Assembly (NCBI GenBank): GCA_964422205.1
Contig: CAYRAI010000044.1
Span: 1-17,830 of the forward strand
Reading direction: 5' to 3'
Length of the DNA: 17,830 bases
Origin: CAZNYN01 sp964422205
GTDB taxonomy: Bacteria; Synergistota; Synergistia; Synergistales; Synergistaceae
Shown: piece after piece, positions 13,583 to 17,830 of the stretch
Position numbering within the stretch: the stretch's first letter is position 1
Layout: every line of letters begins with the position of its first letter
Made by a program: the position numbers and the translations under genes
Notes under the pieces: model-generated
The model's database searches: none
What the model was told of the DNA's origin: nothing
Seen by the model: the letters and a program-made list of their open reading frames with translations, nothing else

Positions 13583-14586
13583 GCAATACAACAGGCGAAG
13601 TCTGGACACTTGCCGAAGTGCGGGATAAAGAAATTCACCCGGTCTCGAGGGAGCTTCTCGCATGGGGACGAGAACTTGCCGATGACCTTGGAGTTCCCTT
13701 GGCAAGCGTCGTCATCAGCAGCGGCATAGAAGATAAGGCAAAGAATTTAGCTTCATACGGCGCTGACAAAGTTTATTTCGCGGACGAGCCCGAGTTTGAA
13801 AATTTTAAACCTGACATCGTAGTTACTATGCTTGAAGAGCTCACGGAAAAGTACATGCCGTCGGTTTTGATAGCTTCCGCAACAACTCAGGGCAGAACGG
13901 TAATGCCCATGCTCTCCGCGCGGCTTGGCTGCGGACTGACGGCAGACTGCACGGAGATGAAAATAGACGAAAAATCAAAGAGACTCATACAGACACGCCC
14001 TGCCATAGGAGGCAACGTCATGGCGGATATAAAGACAAAAGGGCGCGATCCGCAGATGTGCACTGTCAGGCCTAAGTCAAAGAGACCGCTGATGTGCGAT
14101 CCGAGCCGCAAATGCGAGATGATAAAAGAAGAGCCGAAAAAAGACGCGCTGAACTCGCTTCTTGCCTACATAGGATTTGAGCCAGAGCATTCCGTGGGGC
14201 TTCCCCTCCAGGAGGCGGAGCTCATCATTGCAGGCGGCAAAGGCATGAAGGGCGCTAAAAACTTTGCAAAGCTCGAAGAGCTGGCATCCCTTCTCGGAGG
14301 CTCTGTCGGGGCTTCGCGAGCCGCGGTAGACTTGGGGTGGGCTCCTTACTCGGCTCAAGTAGGACTGAGCGGCAAATCCGTAACCCCTAGAATATACCTG
14401 GCTTTCGGAATATCCGGTGCTGTTCAGCACATAGCTGGAATGTCGGGAGCGGAGACAATCATAGCCGTCAACCATGACCCCGAAGCTCCAATTTTCAGAG
14501 TAGCGGACATATCGATACAGGCAGATGCCATGGAATTTTTAACCGCACTGACGGAAAGAGTTCGAGAACTTGTAAAACACGCCTGA
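13579..14586 (+). CDS. etfA: Electron transfer flavoprotein subunit alpha
   Basis: FAD-binding large subunit of ETF; it pairs with the etfB product. The 335-residue protein has the N-terminal ETF domain (about 5-190) and the C-terminal FAD domain: IIAGGKGMKGAKNF, GASRAAVDLGW, QVGLSGKSVTP, GISGAVQHIAGM and NHDPEAPIFRVAD, all in family order. There is no extra N-terminal ferredoxin domain. The ATG has GGAGG 7 nt upstream, inside the end of etfB, so the subunits are translationally coupled. No acyl-CoA dehydrogenase or other redox partner gene lies beside the pair. A strong terminator follows. Confidence 0.96.
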   Translation: MSNTTGEVWTLAEVRDKEIHPVSRELLAWGRELADDLGVPLASVVISSGIEDKAKNLASYGADKVYFADEPEFENFKPDIVVTMLEELTEKYMPSVLIASATTQGRTVMPMLSARLGCGLTADCTEMKIDEKSKRLIQTRPAIGGNVMADIKTKGRDPQMCTVRPKSKRPLMCDPSRKCEMIKEEPKKDALNSLLAYIGFEPEHSVGLPLQEAELIIAGGKGMKGAKNFAKLEELASLLGGSVGASRAAVDLGWAPYSAQVGLSGKSVTPRIYLAFGISGAVQHIAGMSGAETIIAVNHDPEAPIFRVADISIQADAMEFLTALTERVRELVKHA

Positions 14587-14610
14587 GCTTTAAAATTTTA
14601 AGGAACACAC

Positions 14611-14640
14611 AAGCCCCCCGAAGAATGCTTCGGGGGGCTT
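14611..14640 (+). terminator. Strong terminator between etfA and the protease gene
   Basis: A perfect 13-bp GC-rich stem (14611-14623 with 14628-14640) with a 4-nt loop. The T-run after it is short on both strands. It begins 24 bp past etfA and 34 bp past the stop of the convergent protease gene, so it probably serves both. Confidence 0.85.
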
Positions 14641-14674
14641 TGCGATAAATCATAAATCCAGCCGCAGAGAGTGT

Positions 14675-16093
14675 CTATTTCCCCGTCGGTGTGCAGTACG
14701 CCTTTATGCAGACATTCGCGGTCTCGTCTATGAAATTTAAATCCGTCCAATATTTGCCCGATGCGGAAATAAAGCTCTCTTTCGGGTGAGAGACAGACTT
14801 TGCATGATCTTCGTCACCCGCGATGCGCATCTCCGCGGGTATGGGAAATTCCGAACCTTTAGCCGTCAGCTTCATTACGACGGAAAAACGCTCGCCGTTT
14901 TTGACCTTAACGGGAGTCGGCAAATCTATAGAGTGGAATCCCGGCGCGCCAAGAACATATTTTTGTGTCAGAGCAAGATGGCCCGTTGCAGGAGAATCCG
15001 CTGCAGTTTCCGTGTATATCGCAACTTCGCACTCGGTATCGGGGCGGGGGGTGTACAGTGCTACCGAGTTCACGTTTTCGTTCCGCTCCGCCGTAAATAT
15101 ATTTGCGCACCAGGCCGGAATAGTGCGCCCCTGAGATTTAAGCGCAACATCGTCGCCGTTTATAAATATCGCCATCCCCAGTATGTCATATTGATAAATA
15201 TTTTCATCGGGAACAACAGGCACAACATCGTAGACAATCCCGTTTACCATTGTCCCCTCTTCATAGGGCACATAAAAATATCCCTTGTCGCCCCAGTCTT
15301 TGCCCCAACTGTTGCGCACTATCCATGCGCCGTTTTTTGACGGCTTAGGTGCGCGTCCATTCTTTCCGCCGAACTTGTCGCGGCTGAAATCATCGTTCCA
15401 TCCCACTATGAGCACATCATGGTTCGCAGTGCGGTAGACCGATCCGCGCCCTTTGTCACCCAGCTTAAAACCGGTGTAGTAGCCGAAAGACGAAGATAAG
15501 AGATCCTCGGCGGAGGCGCCTCCGTCCTTTCCGTCGGGGAAGCATAGAGCAGCACTCGCTCCGCCATATTTTGCAATAGCAGACTTTATAGTGCTAATAC
15601 GCTCCCCCGCAAGAGGCACATCCGAGGCATCCTCTCCGAGATATAATATGCTCTTTAACTTAAACTTCTTCTGCGTCACCTGCGGCTTTACGGCCTTAGC
15701 TTTTTTTAGCGGATATGGAGCATCCTTTTCATATACGGGGCCCGTACCCCTTGCGAGGATTGCCGAGGACATAAAATCCGACGCTTCCGTATCGAATCCG
15801 CTGTTTTTCGCGGAGCGGAAAGAGTACAACTTTTGGGATTCATCGTTAAAAGTATAGTAAGAAAGATAATACTCCGAAAGGTCGATATCCTTCTCCGCCA
15901 GCCCTTTCTTTATGAGGTTCGACTCCATTGCCCCCGTCACCGCGAATGACCAGCATGTGGAGAAATCGCCCTGGTCTCTGACGGGAGGAAGCATTCCGCG
16001 CATGTCATAAACATTCTCTGCGGAGGCATGAGCCGAAAGTGCGATAAAAAAAATCGCTATCGAAAGCACCATTTTACGGCAAACTTTTTTCAT
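14675..16093 (-). CDS. Secreted papain-family (C1A) cysteine protease with C-terminal beta domain
   Basis: Exported cysteine peptidase of 472 residues. Residues 1-25 form a signal peptide (KKVCRK, a hydrophobic core, cleavage near AHASA). The papain catalytic set is present: oxyanion Gln41 and nucleophile Cys47 in VRDQGDFSTCWSFA, His225 in ANHDVLIVGW and Asn261 in IVRNSWGKDWG. The Cys lies only about 22 residues past the likely cleavage site, so no room exists for the usual inhibitory prodomain. Residues about 295-472 form a second, beta-rich part like the lectin-like domain seen after C1 domains in other anaerobes. No LPxTG anchor or C-terminal membrane segment is visible, so release or retention in the periplasm is likely. 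AGGAG stands 11 nt before the ATG. It lies 32 bp after the Sel1 gene and probably shares its transcript. Confidence 0.88.
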   Translation of the reverse strand: MKKVCRKMVLSIAIFFIALSAHASAENVYDMRGMLPPVRDQGDFSTCWSFAVTGAMESNLIKKGLAEKDIDLSEYYLSYYTFNDESQKLYSFRSAKNSGFDTEASDFMSSAILARGTGPVYEKDAPYPLKKAKAVKPQVTQKKFKLKSILYLGEDASDVPLAGERISTIKSAIAKYGGASAALCFPDGKDGGASAEDLLSSSFGYYTGFKLGDKGRGSVYRTANHDVLIVGWNDDFSRDKFGGKNGRAPKPSKNGAWIVRNSWGKDWGDKGYFYVPYEEGTMVNGIVYDVVPVVPDENIYQYDILGMAIFINGDDVALKSQGRTIPAWCANIFTAERNENVNSVALYTPRPDTECEVAIYTETAADSPATGHLALTQKYVLGAPGFHSIDLPTPVKVKNGERFSVVMKLTAKGSEFPIPAEMRIAGDEDHAKSVSHPKESFISASGKYWTDLNFIDETANVCIKAYCTPTGK

Positions 16094-16125
16094 TGATATT
16101 TTCGCTCCTTATTATTAGGCTCAGA

Positions 16126-17103
16126 CTATTTTTTCAGCCCTTTAAGCGCGGCAGCACCGTCTTCGCTGCCCAGAGCCGCGGCCTCGGTGTACAATTTTTT
16201 TGCCATTGCGATATCCTTAGGCACTCCTTCGCCGCTTTCATAAAGCGTACCAAGGCAAAAAAGCGCTTCGGGATTCTTCTGCTGCGCCGCAAGTTTGAAA
16301 AATCGTGCCGCTTCCGACAAATTCTTTGCAGTGCCATTGCCGTAAAAACATACCTTGCCCATATTGCAGAGCCCATCGGGGTCTCCCTTGTCGGCTGCCA
16401 TCTTAAAATATTTTACTGCCTCTTTTTGATCTTTTTTGACGCCTATTCCATCCATATATATAATGCCCATATTGTTTAATGAACCGATATCGCCGTTCTC
16501 AACCGCATATTCATACCAGCGCAGAGCCTCTTTCGCATCCTTTGGCACTCCCTCGCCGTGCTCGTATCTTTCCGCAATAGAGCTCATCGCTTCCGCGCTT
16601 CCAAGAGAGGCGGCCTTTCTGTAATACTTCAGTGCAAGAGTTTTGTTTGCCGCGACACCATCTCCATTTTGATAAATATCGCCCATAAAAGCCAGTGCAT
16701 CGCCGTTGCCGCTTTCTGCGCTCTTTTTAATCATAGACATACCCTTTGCCGTATCCTTCGGGACAAAGTTGCCAACATAATACCAGAGTCCAAGATTGTA
16801 AAACGCCCCGTATTCCTTTGCGGCTGCACTCTTTTCATAAAAATCAAACGCCTTTTTCAGATCAGCCGAAACACCCAGCCCATACTCGTGCATATAGCCG
16901 AGCCGAAGCATAGCCCAGCCGCTACCGCGCGCATACGCCTCCGAATATTTGGCGGCCGCAGCGGCATAATCCCCCTTGTCAAAAAGCTCGTCTGCTCTTT
17001 CATTGATAACATCAAAATCCGAAGCAAAAGCCGACACAGCAAACAACAGCAGAGCGCAGACAAAAACGATGCGCACCGGATACAGATCCAATCCTCTCCT
17101 CAT
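16126..17103 (-). CDS. Exported Sel1-repeat (SLR) protein
   Basis: A 325-residue solenoid protein for protein-protein contacts; the partner is unknown. Residues 1-28 look like a signal peptide (basic start, hydrophobic 11-24, cleavage near AFAS). Residues 29-62 form a TPR-like lead-in helix pair. Seven Sel1 repeats of exactly 36 residues follow, at about 63-98, 99-134, 135-170, 171-206, 207-242, 243-278 and 279-314, each with the GxxYxxGxGVxKDxxKAxxYYxxAA pattern in varied form. A short Lys-rich tail ends it. The ATG has a GGGGG-type ribosome site 7 nt upstream. It lies between a CGGC-domain gene and the secreted protease, and only 32 bp from the latter, so a joint envelope role is plausible. 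Sel1 proteins often act as adaptors. Confidence 0.9.
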   Translation of the reverse strand: MRRGLDLYPVRIVFVCALLLFAVSAFASDFDVINERADELFDKGDYAAAAAKYSEAYARGSGWAMLRLGYMHEYGLGVSADLKKAFDFYEKSAAAKEYGAFYNLGLWYYVGNFVPKDTAKGMSMIKKSAESGNGDALAFMGDIYQNGDGVAANKTLALKYYRKAASLGSAEAMSSIAERYEHGEGVPKDAKEALRWYEYAVENGDIGSLNNMGIIYMDGIGVKKDQKEAVKYFKMAADKGDPDGLCNMGKVCFYGNGTAKNLSEAARFFKLAAQQKNPEALFCLGTLYESGEGVPKDIAMAKKLYTEAAALGSEDGAAALKGLKK

Positions 17104-17205
17104 TGCAATACCCCCTGCTCGGTACTATTAACAGAAAATTACGGATATATTAAATTTTACGGTACTGTCTTATGGCTTGAGTATCACATAGATGTCGGCG
17201 CAGCT

Positions 17206-17625
17206 TTAGTCGTATGTCTTATAGATTCCGCACTCTCTCTTGTGTGTGGCGTGGTCGCTTTTAAATGTTCCCTCTACAATATTTTTATAGCCCTTTTTCA
17301 GAATTATTCCTTTGATATAGTCAATATTGGGGCATCTGTCATGGTGGTAGTTATCTGTCGCCATACAGGATGAGAGATGTACCGCAACTTCGTCCTTTTT
17401 GACATCCGTCTGGTTTTTCAATTTATTTGAAAAGTGTTCGAGCTTGGACGCTATACTGCCGCCGCAGCAGCCGCCGCATGTTATGGCTATATATCTGACA
17501 TCATCGCCGTAGCCGCAGTCTTTAAAGAATCCGTCCTTGTTGTAGAAACAGTTGGTGCAGGCAAATCCGCTGCAACGAAGCCTTGCTATGTCACACTGAA
17601 TTATAAAAACATATTTGATGCCCAT
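17206..17625 (-). CDS. CGGC-domain cysteine-rich protein, putative metal binding
   Basis: A 139-residue cytoplasmic protein of the CGGC-domain family, whose function is not established; metal binding is predicted from its cysteines. There are 11 Cys: 11, 18, 23, 26, 37, 50, 53, 54, 87, 98 and 132. The naming motif TCGGCCGG spans 49-56. The opening KYVFIIQCDIARLRCSGFAC and the later HLSSCMATDNYHHDRCPNID also fit the family. No signal peptide. The ATG has GGAGG 7 nt upstream. An A/T-rich stretch (17640-17720) upstream probably holds the promoter, but no clear -35/-10 pair stands out. The gene ends 102 bp before the Sel1 gene and no terminator is seen between them. Confidence 0.85.
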   Translation of the reverse strand: MGIKYVFIIQCDIARLRCSGFACTNCFYNKDGFFKDCGYGDDVRYIAITCGGCCGGSIASKLEHFSNKLKNQTDVKKDEVAVHLSSCMATDNYHHDRCPNIDYIKGIILKKGYKNIVEGTFKSDHATHKRECGIYKTYD

Positions 17626-17716
17626 AAATACCCCTCCGCTCTTATGTTATTAGCATAGCATTAATATATAAGTTTATTTTATAATATACCCTATTTTTAA
17701 AAATACGGAAATACTA

Positions 17717-17754
17717 AAATGGGGGACAGAGCAAAAATACTCTGTCCCCCATTT
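17717..17754 (-). terminator. Terminator after the gene at the right edge
   Basis: A perfect 15-bp stem (17717-17731 with 17740-17754) and an 8-nt loop, with A/T-rich flanks on both sides. It begins about 23 bp past the stop of the partial gene at the edge and isolates it from the CGGC gene. Confidence 0.85.
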
Positions 17755-17777
17755 ATTATTTTTTGTTCCGCTGAAGT

Positions 17778-17830
17778 TTAGAGGAAGCCTTTTTCTTTGA
17801 GTGTGGCTTCGACTTTCTCTGCGTTGCGGG
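17778..17830 (-). CDS. C-terminal end of an unidentified protein (partial)
   Basis: Only the last 16 codons and the TAA stop are inside the window: RNAEKVEATLKEKGFL. The helix-like, charged ending followed by a strong terminator 23 bp downstream supports a real gene end. Too little is visible to name it. Confidence 0.6.
   Translation of the reverse strand, partial: RNAEKVEATLKEKGFL

Noticed and set aside
14588..14603. A/T palindrome just before the etfA terminator
   Set aside because: The 12-bp TTAAAATTTTAA symmetry is common in A/T-rich spacer DNA and has no further support.
17104..17205. Repeated CGGTACT and TTACGG words between the Sel1 and CGGC genes
   Set aside because: Copies are very short and irregular in an A/T-rich gap; this is expected by chance and no mobile element ends are seen.
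16558..17373. Plus-strand open frame of 271 codons across the Sel1 and CGGC genes
   Set aside because: It is antisense to two genes with clear domains and ribosome sites; it shows no family pattern of its own.

Overview
The window reads as a chromosomal segment of an anaerobic, amino-acid-fermenting bacterium, most likely of the Synergistota. Three things suggest this: a long minus-strand translation / cell-division block of conserved gene order, a stand-alone etfBA pair, and secreted papain-like and Sel1-repeat proteins of a kind I associate with gut Synergistaceae. The phylum is inferred from gene content and protein flavour, not from a marker gene, and I hold it with only moderate confidence. 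There are no rRNAs, tRNAs, insertion sequences, phage genes or CRISPR arrays.

Layout. Positions 4-35 hold a terminator. From 53 to 1869 (minus) lie an M20-family metallohydrolase and pgsA (phospholipid synthesis). From 1998 to 12463 (minus) runs a compact series read in the order infC, rpmI, rplT, trkH/ktrB, trkA/ktrA, pheS, pheT, a 95-residue coiled-coil protein, zapA, cvpA, mutS2. Gaps in it are at most about 53 bp and zapA/cvpA overlap by 4 bp, so it looks like one long operon of about 10.5 kb. Its leader (12464-12618) carries a promoter, a hairpin at the predicted 5' end and a terminator-like attenuator hairpin. The infC start appears to be an AUA codon behind a strong Shine-Dalgarno sequence.

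The 306-bp stretch 12464-12769 is a divergent control region. To its right, etfB-etfA (12770-14586, plus) encode an electron-transfer flavoprotein with overlapping stop/start codons and a strong terminator at 14611-14640. From 14675 to 17625 (minus) lies an accessory-looking group: a CGGC-domain cysteine-rich protein, a secreted Sel1-repeat protein and a secreted papain-family (C1A) protease. This group is framed by two strong hairpin terminators. The right edge holds the last 16 codons of another minus-strand gene.

How the genes work together. The central operon couples ribosome assembly and initiation (IF-3, L35, L20), phenylalanyl-tRNA charging (PheST), potassium uptake (a KtrB/TrkH channel with a KtrA/TrkA gating ring), Z-ring assembly (ZapA with a possible coiled-coil partner), a membrane protein (CvpA) and MutS2, which acts on stalled ribosomes or recombination intermediates. 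The potassium genes between rplT and pheS are the least expected part. Nothing here proves a wholly new system. The best leads are the infC leader with its AUA start, the potassium-translation gene fusion of operons, the coiled-coil gene beside zapA, a MutS2 Smr domain that has lost its LDLR aspartate, and the secreted protease / Sel1 pair.
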